Origin: an uncultured Prevotellaceae bacterium
GTDB lineage: Bacteria; Bacteroidota; Bacteroidia; Bacteroidales; Bacteroidaceae
Assembly (NCBI GenBank): GCA_902762325.1
Contig: CACWNV010000013.1
Coordinates: 1-64,000, forward strand
DNA: 64,000 nucleotides
Direction: 5' to 3'
Program-made: the position numbers and the translations under genes
The notes under the pieces: model-generated
Database searches by the model: none
What the model was told of the DNA's origin: nothing
What the model saw: the letters and a program-made list of their open reading frames with translations, nothing else
In this document: piece after piece, positions 27,773-37,802 of the stretch
Layout of the letters: each line of letters opens with the position of its first letter
Position numbering within the stretch: position 1 is the stretch's first letter

Positions 27773-29044
27773 ATGCGAGTACTGATAGTAAATACGAGTG
27801 AGAATGCTGGTGGAGCTGCCGTTGCTGCCCATCGGCTGATGGAGACACTGAATAAAAATGGTGTAAAAGCTAAAATGCTTGTCCGTGAAAAGGTGTCCGA
27901 TGGTCTTACTATCGTTCCGCTTCCCCAGTCATTCCGCCTGAGATGGAATTTCCTTTGGGAACGCCTATGTATCTTTCTGCATCTTCACCTTTCCCGAAAA
28001 TCCCTGTTTGAGATTGACATTGCCAATACCGGTACGGACATTACCGCCCTGCGTGAGTTTCAGGAAGCAGACATCATCCATCTGCATTGGATCAATCAGG
28101 GAATGCTTTCGTTGAAGAATATCCGGAAGATACTGGATAGCGGGAAGCCGGTTGTCTGGACGATGCATGATATCTGGCCTGCCACATCCATCTGTCACCT
28201 TACGCTCGGATGTACGAATTTCACGCAAAGATGCCAGCATTGCAAGTATCTGCCTAATGGAGGAGGGAAGCGAGACCTTTCCGCCAGGGTATGGAAGCGC
28301 AAGGAAGAGATGCTGAACGGTCACCGGATCCACTTTGTTGCGTGCAGCAGATGGCTTGCAGATGAGGCAAGGAAAAGCGCCTTGCTGAGCAATCAGCCTG
28401 TCACAAACATTCCTAATCCGATAGATACCAGCGTGTTTTCTCCGTCGGATAAGAATGCTGCCCGCCAGCGACTCTCCCTTCCTGCAGATAAACGGCTGTT
28501 GTTGTTTGTGTCACAAAGGGTGACCAACAGAAATAAAGGAATGACGTTTCTTGTTGATGCCTGCCGAAAACTGGTGGCAGACAATCCCAAGTTCAAGGAA
28601 AACACAGGCATCGTGATTTTAGGAGGCCACTCAGAAGAACTTGAAAGTGCATTCGAACTGCCTACTTTTGCTCTGGGCTATGTCAGTGACACGCAAAAGA
28701 TAGTTGATGTATATAATGCCGTGGATCTGTTCATCCTTCCTTCTCTTTCGGAAAACCTTCCCAATACGATTATGGAAGCAATGGCATGTGGAAAGCCTTG
28801 CATCGGTTTTGAGGTCGGAGGAATACCCGAAGAGATTGACCATCTTAAAAACGGCTATGTAGCAAAGTTTATGGATGCAGACGATCTGGCAAAGGGTATT
28901 CACTGGGTTCTTGATGAGGCCGATTATCAGAGTCTGAGTCAAAGTGCATTGCAAAAGGTCGCAAGGAACTATTCCCAGCAGAATGTGGCAGCCAGATATA
29001 TAGAGTTGTACAGTGAAATATCCCATACACCGTTCAAGCCATGA
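27773..29044 (+). CDS. Family 4 glycosyltransferase
   Basis: 423 residues, GT-B fold. The N-terminal VNTSENAGGAAVAAHRL is an acceptor-side glycine-rich loop typical of WcaL-like GT4 enzymes. The C-terminal domain has LLLFVSQRVTNRNKGM and the donor-binding ExxxxxxxE region, LPSLSENLPNTIMEAMACGKPCIGF, near residues 320-345. It probably transfers a hexose to a lipid-linked glycan in exopolysaccharide or colanic-acid-like synthesis (inference). Its stop overlaps the start of the following GT2 gene by 4 bases, so the two act as a unit. Confidence 0.92.
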   Translation: MRVLIVNTSENAGGAAVAAHRLMETLNKNGVKAKMLVREKVSDGLTIVPLPQSFRLRWNFLWERLCIFLHLHLSRKSLFEIDIANTGTDITALREFQEADIIHLHWINQGMLSLKNIRKILDSGKPVVWTMHDIWPATSICHLTLGCTNFTQRCQHCKYLPNGGGKRDLSARVWKRKEEMLNGHRIHFVACSRWLADEARKSALLSNQPVTNIPNPIDTSVFSPSDKNAARQRLSLPADKRLLLFVSQRVTNRNKGMTFLVDACRKLVADNPKFKENTGIVILGGHSEELESAFELPTFALGYVSDTQKIVDVYNAVDLFILPSLSENLPNTIMEAMACGKPCIGFEVGGIPEEIDHLKNGYVAKFMDADDLAKGIHWVLDEADYQSLSQSALQKVARNYSQQNVAARYIELYSEISHTPFKP

Positions 29045-29817
29045 TAAAGTTTTCCATCATCACCTGTACCTATAATGCCGGTGAGTTCCTACAGCGTACC
29101 GTCGATAGCGTATTGGCGCAGACCTATCCCTCGATAGAACATATCCTGATGGATGGTGCTTCGAAAGACGACACCCTTTCCATCATACAGGGTTATGTGG
29201 AAAAGAACAAAAAGGAAAATAGTCCTCATGACATCATAGTCCATAGTGAACCGGATAAAGGGTTGTATGACGCAATGAACAAAGGAATCCGTCAGGCATC
29301 GGGACACTATCTGCTGTTCCTGAATGCAGGGGATGTCTTTCCTTCTGATGATACTCTCAGCAAGGTTGCAAGAGTGGGGGAGGAAGCAGATCCGTTGCCG
29401 GGTGTGCTATATGGAGATACAGATATTGTTGATGCAGATGGGAATTTCCTTTCTCACCGTCGCCTTTCACCTCCCGATCATCTTACCTGGAAATCTTTTA
29501 TTCATGGTATGCTGGTCTGTCATCAGGCTTTCTATGCTCGTGCAGATCTGGCAAAAGCCAACCTGTATAACCTTGATTACAGGTTCAGTGCCGATGTTGA
29601 CTGGTGTGTGCGAGTGATGAAAAGCGCCGAAGAAAAGAATGTTTCATTAAAACGGGTACCCTATGTGGTGGTTCATTATCTTGATGGTGGGATGACGAAC
29701 AAGAACCACAGGGCTTCATTGAAGGAGCGTTTCGCCATCATGTGCCGTCATTACGGTTTCCTACGGACATTCTTCATGCACGTATGGTTTGTCTTTCGTG
29801 CCGTGCTGAAGAAGTAA
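29041..29817 (+). CDS. Family 2 glycosyltransferase (WcaE-like)
   Basis: 258 residues. The GT2 start IKFSIITCTYNAGEFLQRTVDSV, the nucleotide site HILMDGASKDDT and the FLNAGD metal motif near residue 99 are clear, and a later block FSADVDWCVRVM fits the acceptor side. The order GT4 then GT2 resembles wcaL/wcaE-type pairs. A type I hydrophobic C-terminus (FFMHVWFVFRAVLKK) may touch the membrane. Overlaps the GT4 gene by ATGA. Confidence 0.92.
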   Translation: MIKFSIITCTYNAGEFLQRTVDSVLAQTYPSIEHILMDGASKDDTLSIIQGYVEKNKKENSPHDIIVHSEPDKGLYDAMNKGIRQASGHYLLFLNAGDVFPSDDTLSKVARVGEEADPLPGVLYGDTDIVDADGNFLSHRRLSPPDHLTWKSFIHGMLVCHQAFYARADLAKANLYNLDYRFSADVDWCVRVMKSAEEKNVSLKRVPYVVVHYLDGGMTNKNHRASLKERFAIMCRHYGFLRTFFMHVWFVFRAVLKK

Positions 29818-29839
29818 GTGTCAATTCAAACAGCCTGAA

Positions 29840-29891
29840 TAAAAAACTCCTCGTACATCTTTGTCTTGAAAGACTTCGATGACGAGGAGTT
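29840..29891 (-). terminator. Rho-independent terminator for the M23 peptidase gene
   Basis: AACTCCTCGT (29845-29854) pairs with ACGAGGAGTT (29882-29891), with an inner TCTTT/AAAGA stem in the loop. Read leftward it is followed by six T. It sits 89 bp past the M23 stop. Confidence 0.75.
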
Positions 29892-29979
29892 GTGTGAGTT
29901 ATTCTATAATGTTAATAGAACTTCTTTTAAATAGAAATGATAGTTATATTACCTTATTATATATTATAGACAGTTGTCT

Positions 29980-30927
29980 TTATGAATATCTAAGAATCTG
30001 TCCCTGACGGACTCTCAGCGTCTTGTTGATGTGGTTGAGTTCACACAGAGTCTCAACACTTACACCGCGCTTGCGGGCAATCGAATAAAGAGTCTCACCC
30101 TTTTCAACCTTGTGATAAAGTCTCTGTTCGTTATAGCTTGATGAACTTCTTTCAACTCTTGCAGTGGTTCCACGTACCTCCTCTGGAGTATAGCTTCCGC
30201 TGCCAACCTTTCCACGGAGACGAGTAGCTTCTCTTGACTCGCTCAGGTATCTTGCCTTGTTGAAGTTATAGAAGTCGCCTGTGACGTCCTGGGCACGGAA
30301 ATCAAACAGCAATGCAGGATTAAGAGCTACACCGCAGAGACGTGTCTCAAAGTGAAGGTGAGAACCCGTACTACGTCCAGTGTTACCTCCAAGTCCGATT
30401 ACGTCGCCTGCACGCACTTCATCGTTCTCTCTTACGAGCTGCTTAGAGAGGTGTCCGTAAATGGTTTCAAGACCATTATTGTGGCGAATGACGATGTAGT
30501 TTCCATATCCACGTGCCTCATAACGGACAATTCTTACTTTTCCGCTAAATGCTGCACGAATAGTGTCACCAATATATACCTTGATATCAAGACCTTTGTG
30601 CTGTCTTCCCCAACGTGCACCGAAGTTACTTGTCACGACGCGGCTTTGAGTCGGCATGGAGAAATCGCGAAGGTCAATTTTAAAATGGTCGGGCATTTCT
30701 GTCTCGCGATGAGCGTAGCGGTTGTCCCAGTCTGCATAGAGCTCCTCAGCGGGGAGGCCGGAATATTCACGGTCGAGCAGGTTCTGGAATACCAAAGTGT
30801 CTACTGCTTTCATCTTTCTGTCCACAGGAGCCTGACGGGCAAGCAAATCTTGAGCATCCGCCTGTTGAGCAGTGAAGATAATGGAAACAGATAATGTTAT
30901 TGTTCTAATAAATTGTCTCAATGTCAT
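29980..30927 (-). CDS. M23 (LytM) metallopeptidase with LysM domain
   Basis: 315 residues with a signal peptide ending QQADAQ. The zinc ligands of the M23 fold are present, HKGLD near residue 110 and HLHFE near residue 195, so the enzyme is probably an active peptidoglycan endopeptidase in the periplasm. A single LysM domain occupies the last 45 residues (YHKVEKGETLYSIARKRGVSVETLCELN), for wall binding. The LysM at the C-terminus is the reverse of the order in many relatives. It is monocistronic, with its own promoter box and terminator. Confidence 0.94.
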   Translation of the reverse strand: MTLRQFIRTITLSVSIIFTAQQADAQDLLARQAPVDRKMKAVDTLVFQNLLDREYSGLPAEELYADWDNRYAHRETEMPDHFKIDLRDFSMPTQSRVVTSNFGARWGRQHKGLDIKVYIGDTIRAAFSGKVRIVRYEARGYGNYIVIRHNNGLETIYGHLSKQLVRENDEVRAGDVIGLGGNTGRSTGSHLHFETRLCGVALNPALLFDFRAQDVTGDFYNFNKARYLSESREATRLRGKVGSGSYTPEEVRGTTARVERSSSSYNEQRLYHKVEKGETLYSIARKRGVSVETLCELNHINKTLRVRQGQILRYS

Positions 30928-31010
30928 ATTATATAATTTTAGATTATTCCGTTAGCCAAATAATATGTTAACGGCCTAATTTGAATTATGTTATTTTGTC
31001 AAAACTGATG

Positions 31011-31018
31011 CAAAGATA
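31011..31018 (-). promoter_or_regulatory. -7 box for the M23 gene
   Basis: TATCTTTG on the minus strand, 83 bp before the start, giving a leader of about 75 nt. No -33 TTG at 20 bp. Confidence 0.45.
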
Positions 31019-31181
31019 GTGAATTTATGGCAAACAGGCGAACCCTTAACAGTTTTTATTTGTCGTTTAACATACTTCTCATGTGCAATTCCTCTTGGGT
31101 TTCCACCTATTTATATAGGGTTCAGCCATTATTTGCGGCAACTCGAAAAAATGCCCTATTTCTTAAAAAATATTAAATAAT

Positions 31182-33281
31182 TTAGCTGATTGCCGACCAG
31201 TTGATGTTGGTTTTCCGCAATTCCTTCAACCGGTTCCATAGTAGCTGATGCTCCGATTTCTCGCAGAGAGGGTCGTCGTCGATGATCTTTTGTGCCTCAT
31301 ATCTGGCAAGTTGCACGAGCTGTCCGTCACGGGCAATATCGGCAATCTTCAGGTCGAAGGCGATGCCACTCTGTTGTGTCCCTTCTAAATCTCCCGGCCC
31401 ACGGAGTTTCAGGTCGGCTTCTGCAATCTCAAACCCGTCGTTAGTGTCGCACATGATGTCTATTCGTTTGCGCGTCTCTTCGGATAGCTTATAGGATGTA
31501 ACCAGTATGCAATACGACTGATCAGCTCCCCTGCCCACGCGTCCACGCAACTGGTGAAGCTGAGACAACCCGAATCGCTGTGCATCCAGAATGACCATGA
31601 CCGAGGCGTTAGGAACATTCACGCCAACCTCAATGACTGTCGTGGCAACCAGAATCTGCGTCTCTCCCCGCACAAAGCGCTGCATCTCCTCTTCCTTCTC
31701 CTTTGGCTTCATCTGTCCGTGCACCTTACTGAGCTTGAACTCAGGGAAGATCTGTAGCAGGGACTCATATCCTGTTTCAAGGTTCTTCAGGTCGCTCTTT
31801 TCACTCTCTTTGATGAGCGGGAAAACAATATAGACTTGTCTTCCCTGATGAATCTGCTGCCGGATTCCTTGATAGAGACTGGTCAGTTGATTATCGAACC
31901 GATGCATCGTCTGGACAGGCTTGCGCCCAGGTGGAAGTTCGTCAATGACACTGACGTCTAAATCTCCGTAGATGGTCATGGCAAGTGTCCGGGGAATGGG
32001 AGTGGCTGTCATCACCAGCACATGCGGCGGTTGTTCGCTCTTCCCCCAGAGTTTTGCCCGTTGCGCAACACCGAAGCGATGCTGCTCATCAACGACGGCA
32101 AGTCCGAGCTGCTTGAACTGAACAGGGTCTTCAATGATGGCATGAGTACCGACAATGATGTCAATGCTGCCGTCGAGCAGTCCGTTCAGCACTTCATCCC
32201 TCTGTTTTCCTTTGACAACGCTTGTAAGCAGCCGCACCTGTATATCCATGCCTTGAAGAAAGTCCATGATGGTCTGAAGGTGCTGTTCTGCCAGTATTTC
32301 TGTGGGGGCCATCAAGGCAGCCTGATAGCCGTTGTCTATGGCTATCAGCATAGACATGACCGCGACAAGCGTCTTTCCCGACCCCACATCTCCCTGAAGC
32401 AGCCTGTTCATCTGTCGTCCGCTTCCCATGTCATCCCGAATCTCGTGCATTACCCTTTTCTGTGCATCTGTAAGGGGAAAGGGAAGGTTGTTGCGGTAGA
32501 AGCCATTGAATTGTTCTCCCACCCGTTTGAAGATATATCCCCGGTATTTACGCCGGTGGTCACTTGCATATCGTAGGATGTTCAGCTGGACATAAAACAG
32601 CTCTTCGAACTTCAACCTCACTTGTGCCCGTTGCAGTTCTGTGGTGTTGTGAGGATAATGGATATGATGCACCGCTTCATTTCTGGAACATAGATGAAGC
32701 GGGTCAATGATATAGGGTGGGAGAGTCTCAGGAAGGGAAGAGGAGAGCTTTTCAAGGAGCGACTTGATGATTCTCTCGATGGAGCGGGAAGACATACCCC
32801 GCTTTTTCATAGTCTCTGTAGTGGAATAATAAGGCTGTAATCCCATTTCCGATAGCTGCAGGTCTTCTGCCTTGTCTATGTCAGGATGGGCAAACTGATA
32901 GCGCCCGTTGTAGACAGTGGGCTTCCCGAATACGATGTATTCGGTATTGACCTTGTAGTTTTGATAGACATACTTTGTATGCTGGAACCACACCAGGTCT
33001 ACAACGCCGCAGCCGTCAGAAAGATGAGCAACCACTCCTTTTTTGCGTGCTCCTATGCTGAACTCCTCAAAAGAGAGGATCTTCCCTTTCACTTGTACAT
33101 AAGGCATGCTGCCTTGCAAGTCCTTGATGGCATAGATCTTACTCCTGTCAACGTATTTATAAGGATAATACTCTAACAAGTCTCCCCACGTGTGTATCCC
33201 GAGCTCCTTGTTCAGAATCTCTTTGCGGTTCGGTCCCACACCAGGGATATACTTGATATCTTGTTCGAGTATTGTTGACAT
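31182..33281 (-). CDS. recG: ATP-dependent DNA helicase RecG
   Basis: 699 residues, standard length. RecG is a monomeric branch-migration helicase that regresses stalled replication forks and processes Holliday junctions. The N-terminal wedge domain (KYIPGVGPNRKEIL, then an OB-fold) precedes the SF2 core with Walker A LLQGDVGSGKT near residue 295, the DEQH box VVDEQHRFG, TATPIPRTLAM, and motif VI QLRGRVGRG. Last gene of the DJ-1/ispD/recG operon, 16 bp after ispD. Confidence 0.98.
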   Translation of the reverse strand: MSTILEQDIKYIPGVGPNRKEILNKELGIHTWGDLLEYYPYKYVDRSKIYAIKDLQGSMPYVQVKGKILSFEEFSIGARKKGVVAHLSDGCGVVDLVWFQHTKYVYQNYKVNTEYIVFGKPTVYNGRYQFAHPDIDKAEDLQLSEMGLQPYYSTTETMKKRGMSSRSIERIIKSLLEKLSSSLPETLPPYIIDPLHLCSRNEAVHHIHYPHNTTELQRAQVRLKFEELFYVQLNILRYASDHRRKYRGYIFKRVGEQFNGFYRNNLPFPLTDAQKRVMHEIRDDMGSGRQMNRLLQGDVGSGKTLVAVMSMLIAIDNGYQAALMAPTEILAEQHLQTIMDFLQGMDIQVRLLTSVVKGKQRDEVLNGLLDGSIDIIVGTHAIIEDPVQFKQLGLAVVDEQHRFGVAQRAKLWGKSEQPPHVLVMTATPIPRTLAMTIYGDLDVSVIDELPPGRKPVQTMHRFDNQLTSLYQGIRQQIHQGRQVYIVFPLIKESEKSDLKNLETGYESLLQIFPEFKLSKVHGQMKPKEKEEEMQRFVRGETQILVATTVIEVGVNVPNASVMVILDAQRFGLSQLHQLRGRVGRGADQSYCILVTSYKLSEETRKRIDIMCDTNDGFEIAEADLKLRGPGDLEGTQQSGIAFDLKIADIARDGQLVQLARYEAQKIIDDDPLCEKSEHQLLWNRLKELRKTNINWSAIS

Positions 33282-33297
33282 TGTCAGAATGGATAAG

Positions 33298-33972
33298 CTA
33301 TTTTCCTTGACAGATACACCTGGCTATGGTAATGTCGAAGGGAGTGGTGAGTTTAATGTTCTCACGGTTTCCTTCCACCATGGTAACAGAACAGCCGAGG
33401 CTTTCCACCACACTGGCATCATCCGTGAAGCTCTCTTTATAGGGTTGATTGAAAGCACGGCGGAGCAATCCAATGTCGAATGTCTGGGGAGTCTGGACAA
33501 TCCTGTAGTCGCTTCGGAGTACGTTGTGACCCTGACCGGCATCATTGATAAACCGTAGAGTGTCAGTGACGGGAAGCACGGGAATGCATGCATATTCCTC
33601 ACGTGCCGTCTCATAGCATCGGTCGATTACCTCAACGGAAACGAAGGGGCGTACTCCATCATGTATTCCTACGACACCATCTGCCGTCTGGGGTATGGCA
33701 GCAAGGCCGTTTTGGGAAGAATGGAAACGAGTTTCTCCCCCGTCCACCACAACGTGTTCAACGGTAAACTGAAACAGTTGGCACAAATCACGCCAATAAT
33801 CTTGTTGTTCGTGTGGTAAGACGAGGATGATCTGCAGTTGGTCGGAGTATTCCCTGAACCGCTCGATGGTACGCATCAGGATGGGCTTGCCATTGATGGG
33901 AAGGAACTGTTTGGGCATTTTACTTCCCATACGCAGCCCTTTCCCACCAGCAACGATAATGACATAATCCAT
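33298..33972 (-). CDS. ispD: 2-C-methyl-D-erythritol 4-phosphate cytidylyltransferase
   Basis: 224 residues. IspD makes CDP-ME from MEP and CTP, the third step of the non-mevalonate isoprenoid pathway. The CTP-binding loop [17 protein letters not shown] (8-24), HDGVRPFVS and DDASVVE near the C-terminus are diagnostic. It lies 5 bp after the DJ-1/PfpI gene and 16 bp before recG. With ispF at 13865 the window covers two steps of the pathway at separate loci. Confidence 0.97.
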   Translation of the reverse strand: MDYVIIVAGGKGLRMGSKMPKQFLPINGKPILMRTIERFREYSDQLQIILVLPHEQQDYWRDLCQLFQFTVEHVVVDGGETRFHSSQNGLAAIPQTADGVVGIHDGVRPFVSVEVIDRCYETAREEYACIPVLPVTDTLRFINDAGQGHNVLRSDYRIVQTPQTFDIGLLRRAFNQPYKESFTDDASVVESLGCSVTMVEGNRENIKLTTPFDITIARCICQGK

Positions 33973-33977
33973 GTTTT

Positions 33978-34544
33978 TTACTTATTAAGCAAATGACAGT
34001 ATCGCATTCCTTCTTCAAGTTGTGCGACAATCTCTTCTCCCTTTAATTGTCTGAGCAGTTCATAGCCATAGGGAAGGGCAGCAGCAGGACCTTCACCCGT
34101 CGTGATGTTCCCACTGACGGTAAACAGGTCGGCTGTATATTCAGCCCCATCAAGGAACTGCTCAAAACCAGGATAGCAGGTGGCACGATGACCTTGAAGA
34201 ATACCTAAGTTCCCAAGTACCATCGGAGCAGCACAGATGGCTCCTATTCGCTTGCCTTTTGCGTTCTGTTGTAACAGAGCCTGGCAGACACCTTCATGAT
34301 CATTCAGATTGGCTGCACCGGGCATTCCGCCAGGAAGCATCAGGATATCTGCATCGGCAAAGTCGCCAGCCTCTTCAAATGTCGTGTCGGCTTTAATGGT
34401 AACGCCATGTGCACTCTCAACAAACTCTGTTCCTGTGATACTGACGGTTACAACATCTACGCCTCCTCGGCGGAGTATATCCAACGGAGCCAAGGCTTCA
34501 ATGTCCTCAAATCCATTGGCCATGAATACATATACTTTTCCCAT
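33978..34544 (-). CDS. DJ-1/PfpI family protein
   Basis: 188 residues. Begins [27 protein letters not shown], the hallmark of the DJ-1/ThiJ group, with the acidic residue of GFEDIE that activates the cysteine. The reactive cysteine is in [11 protein letters not shown] near residue 104. Relatives are deglycases, chaperones or glyoxalases; which applies here cannot be told. First gene of the operon with ispD and recG, under a consensus promoter. Confidence 0.93.
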   Translation of the reverse strand: MGKVYVFMANGFEDIEALAPLDILRRGGVDVVTVSITGTEFVESAHGVTIKADTTFEEAGDFADADILMLPGGMPGAANLNDHEGVCQALLQQNAKGKRIGAICAAPMVLGNLGILQGHRATCYPGFEQFLDGAEYTADLFTVSGNITTGEGPAAALPYGYELLRQLKGEEIVAQLEEGMRYCHLLNK

Positions 34545-34604
34545 AATTCTATAATTTTATAGTGTTAGATATAATTTGCAGTAAAGTTTCCCATTATTTA
34601 TTCG

Positions 34605-34635
34605 CAAAGATAGCAATTTATTTCTTAATTCACAA
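34605..34635 (-). promoter_or_regulatory. Consensus promoter of DJ-1/ispD/recG
   Basis: TTG at 34635-34633, 20-bp spacer, TATCTTTG at 34612-34605 on the minus strand, 60 bp before the start codon. Confidence 0.75.
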
Positions 34636-34685
34636 ATGCAGTTAAAATTTCCGTTTCGAAATTATAATTAATTCTTTTTTTTTCT

Positions 34686-34693
34686 TACTTTTG
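34686..34693 (+). promoter_or_regulatory. -7 box for the DUF4886 gene
   Basis: TACTTTTG, 42 bp before the ATG at 34736. Divergent from the DJ-1 promoter. No -33 TTG at the usual distance. Confidence 0.45.
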
Positions 34694-34735
34694 CCCAAAG
34701 AATAAGTATGGTTGGTTTACAAAGTATTTTTTTTA

Positions 34736-36212
34736 ATGAAATTGTCTATGAAACGCTTAATGGTTGGATTGTCAATTCTATTTTTGTGTGTTGTTAAGGT
34801 CGCTGCTCAGATGTCTATTTTACCATTGGACTTGACCAAAAAAGATTTGAAAGTCTTGGATATTGGGAATAGCTATACTGAAGATGCCACTGCCTATTTG
34901 AAATTAATTGCCGAAGCGAGTGGTTCCGATTTGTCAGACATGTGTCTTTATAAACTAACATGTGGGGGGGCATCTTTTCGTATATGGTATGATATAGCCA
35001 CGGATACTCTTCCTCATACGTATACTTTTAAGAAGGTCTTGGGTGGAATAAACGTGGTCACTCCTGAGAAGAATGCGACAAATGATGATGGAACCTTAAT
35101 TCGGAGTGTTCTTACAAATAATGAATGGGATTTGATCTTGATACACCAGGTTAGTAATTATGCTCCCTATTTCAGTCAGTGGGGGGGGCAACGGATCAGG
35201 AGGATATCTAAACGATTTCATCCAATTACTGAAAGACTATCAACCATCTGCAAAAATAGGGATGCTGCTAATCCATAGTTATTGGAGTGGATGTTCTGCA
35301 AACAGAGAAAAGTCGCATCTTGACCGTTGGGAATTAATAGCCAAATCCGTTAAGGAGTTTACTGAAGCGTACGACTGTTCTTTGGTTATTCCCTATGGCA
35401 CTGCTGTTGAAAACCTAAGAGCTTCATCTTTGAATAATGAATATGATCTTACAAGAGATGGATCGCATTTAGCAGATGGACTTGCAAGATACACCGCTGC
35501 ATGTACATATTACCAAGCCTTGATTGCGCCAAGAAGTGGAATAAGTATTATTGGAAATCCTTCGCGCTACGAGGTTAAGAATCCTCAACAGGCAATGTAT
35601 CCATCCAGTTGTGTCAATGTGACAGACGATAATGTAGACATGGCCCAGAATGCTGCGTTATTGGCAATAGAGAATCCTTATGAAATTAGTCTTTTGGAGG
35701 ATTCAGATGTTGTTAAACTTGATAAAGAGATCAGTACTTTTTGTAGCGATAAGGATTTGGACTTCACTCATATAGAGGGAGTTAATGCCTATGTCGCCAG
35801 CCAATATAAGGTTGATAAGGGCGTTGTCATTATGAAAAAGATAAATGCTGTTCCTGCAAGAACTGGTGTCGTGTTGAAGGGAATACCAGGAAATTATAAT
35901 GTTCCTCATGGGAAAGGAAATACTATTGTATCGAGTATGTTGAAAGGCACAACAAAAATGAGTAGCATACAACCTTTTGAAGGGGAAAAAACAAACTTTT
36001 ATTTTGATGGTGAAAGTTCATTTTCATTAGTTAGTAATACTATAGCCGATGTTATTAATAAGTCATATTTGCAGATACCAACAAAACTCTTAGATAATAA
36101 GACAAATATAAAGATGGTTTTTGAGGATAATGATGTTTACGATATCAATGGTGATGGCGTAGTTGACATTTCTGATATAACGATATTAGTAAATGATGTT
36201 TTAAACAAATAA
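34736..36212 (+). pseudogene. Secreted SGNH/DUF4886-like protein, frameshifted at a run of eight G
   Basis: Two overlapping reading frames together make one protein of about 490 residues. The first part has a signal peptide (KRLMVGLSILFLCVVKVAAQ) and the SGNH-type LDIGNSYTEDA motif, and reaches APYFSQWGG. The rest, GNGSGGYLNDFIQLLKDY onward, is in the next frame and includes DLTRDGSHLADG, the C-terminal Asp/His catalytic block of these hydrolases. It ends with a dockerin-like calcium motif (DINGDGVVDISDIT). The break is at eight G (35181-35188); seven would restore the frame. A second run of seven G lies at 34964-34970. Possible causes are phase variation, a fixed mutation or a sequencing error. 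The gene is AT-rich. Confidence 0.8.
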
Positions 36213-36259
36213 ACATAAGCACAAATGTGATGTAACGATTCGTCAATCATACAAAAGGA

Positions 36260-36625
36260 TGTCAAAGATCCTAACAGAAGCTTGTCGTGGGGAAGTGATG
36301 AAATAGAAGTTGAAATCCGTTAAGATGATTCTTCATTTTGCTGAAACTTAGCTTTTGTAGTGCCATACCTAAGCTTTAAACGACTGAAAGGTTATGTTTC
36401 ATCGCCTGAAACATAACCTTTCACATGACGAAACATAGCTTTTGGGTCGACTAAACCTAAACTCTTGCAATTTCTTTTCTTGTAAATCGTTCGGCAATAG
36501 ATAAGTATCTATACAACCATCTGTTAATCAATGTTTCACCAAAACCATCAAAAATCGAATTATTTTCGAAAGAAGAACATCTTCTTCACGAAGACGCCAT
36601 TTTGGAAGGGGCAAAACAATGATTT
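36260..36625 (+). repeat. 22-bp-unit repeat element, copy D (diverged)
   Basis: The most diverged copy. It begins GTCAAAGATCCTAACAGAAG then CTTGTCG and GAAGTGATGAAATAGAAGTT, which align with the conserved end of the other copies. The core at 36341-36471 has six units, the first with one base lost (21 bp) and the rest exactly 22 bp. Units 3 and 4 give a perfect hairpin, GAAAGGTTATGTTTCA with TGAAACATAACCTTTC, that differs from copy A by paired changes. The distal flank is eroded but still matches CAAAAATCG-ATTATTTTC. It lies about 47 bp after the DUF4886 stop, in the same orientation. Confidence 0.8.
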
Positions 36626-36828
36626 TCTGTGACTAAAAGATTGAAACCCTTTTTACCTTGAATTCATAAGGTACTCTGAAAATATCTTATCTGACAATTT
36701 ATTTCTGAGCGTCAATTTGAAAGGCAACATCATAAACAGATGGCATAATGAAGTTGGTTCATCTTGTATTGAACCGGTGTGTTATTCTAAAATAAATTAA
36801 AAAAGCATGATTTATCGGTGAATTCCAT
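36626..36828. other. Non-coding stretch before nadK
   Basis: AT-rich DNA with no gene. Only a weak hairpin (GGTTCA/TGAACC, about 36758-36776) is seen, without a T-run. Confidence 0.5.
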
Positions 36829-36836
36829 TATCTTTG
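36829..36836 (+). promoter_or_regulatory. -7 box for nadK
   Basis: TATCTTTG, 19 bp before the ATG at 36856, so the leader is only about 13 nt. No -33 TTG at 20 bp. Confidence 0.5.
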
Positions 36837-36855
36837 CAACGATAAACTCGAAGTG

Positions 36856-37752
36856 ATGACAATGAATCAGAAAAAACTCCGTTTCGCGATTTTTGGGAAT
36901 GAGTATCAGGCCAAGAAGTCAGCAGCAATCCAGAAAGTGCTTTCCTGTCTCTCAATCCGTAAGGCTGAAGTCTATATGGAAAGGTATTTTTACGAGTTCC
37001 TGACCAATCAGCAGAAGCTTCCTATAGAGGTGGAAGGCGTTTTTGACGGTTATAATTTTGATGTAGACTATGTCATTTCTCTGGGAGGTGACGGTACTTT
37101 TCTGAAAGCGGCCAGTTTTGTGGGGGCTAAGGGAATACCGATTATCGGTGTCAATATGGGAAGGCTGGGCTTTCTGGCAGACATTCTTCCAAGTGAAGTT
37201 GAAAATGCGCTGGATTTAGTCTGGAAGAATGAGTATCAGGTGGAAGAGCATACGGTCATTCAGATAGAAGCGGATGGAGAGCCTATAGAGGGTAATCCTT
37301 ATGCCTTGAATGATATTGCCGTTCTGAAGAGGGATAATGCTTCCATGATTTCAATCCGTACCAGTGTGAACGATGAATATCTGGTGACTTATCAGGCAGA
37401 TGGTCTGATTGTCTCGACGCCAACAGGTTCAACAGCTTATAACCTTTCTAATGGCGGTCCGATTATCGTTCCTCAGACCAATATCCTTTGTCTGACCCCT
37501 GTAGCTCCGCATAGTCTGAATATTCGTCCGATAGTAATCAATGACAGCAGTGTGATAGAACTTTCTGTAGAGAGCCGTTCTCACAACTATCTGGTTGCGA
37601 TTGATGGTCGTTCGGAGAAACTGATTGAAGGGACAAAGATAACAATCAAGAAGGCACCGTTCACCATTCGTGTGGTGAAAAGATTTTCCCAAAGATATTT
37701 TTCCACGCTTCGCGATAAGCTGATGTGGGGAGTAGACAGATTGACGAAATGA
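36856..37752 (+). CDS. nadK: NAD kinase
   Basis: 298 residues from the ATG at 36856 (a GTG is one codon earlier and another ATG two codons later). NadK phosphorylates NAD to NADP. GGDGTFLKAA near residue 77, the LNDIAVLKR acidic motif, and TPTGSTAYNLSNGGPI are all intact. The long N-terminal segment before GGDGT is typical of Bacteroidota. It leads a rightward run of genes, with the ABC exporter 50 bp downstream. Confidence 0.97.
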   Translation: MTMNQKKLRFAIFGNEYQAKKSAAIQKVLSCLSIRKAEVYMERYFYEFLTNQQKLPIEVEGVFDGYNFDVDYVISLGGDGTFLKAASFVGAKGIPIIGVNMGRLGFLADILPSEVENALDLVWKNEYQVEEHTVIQIEADGEPIEGNPYALNDIAVLKRDNASMISIRTSVNDEYLVTYQADGLIVSTPTGSTAYNLSNGGPIIVPQTNILCLTPVAPHSLNIRPIVINDSSVIELSVESRSHNYLVAIDGRSEKLIEGTKITIKKAPFTIRVVKRFSQRYFSTLRDKLMWGVDRLTK

Positions 37753-37802
37753 TATTTGAGTTTTGATCTGCGCCAGATTGTTTAATGAAACGGAACACCT
37801 GA

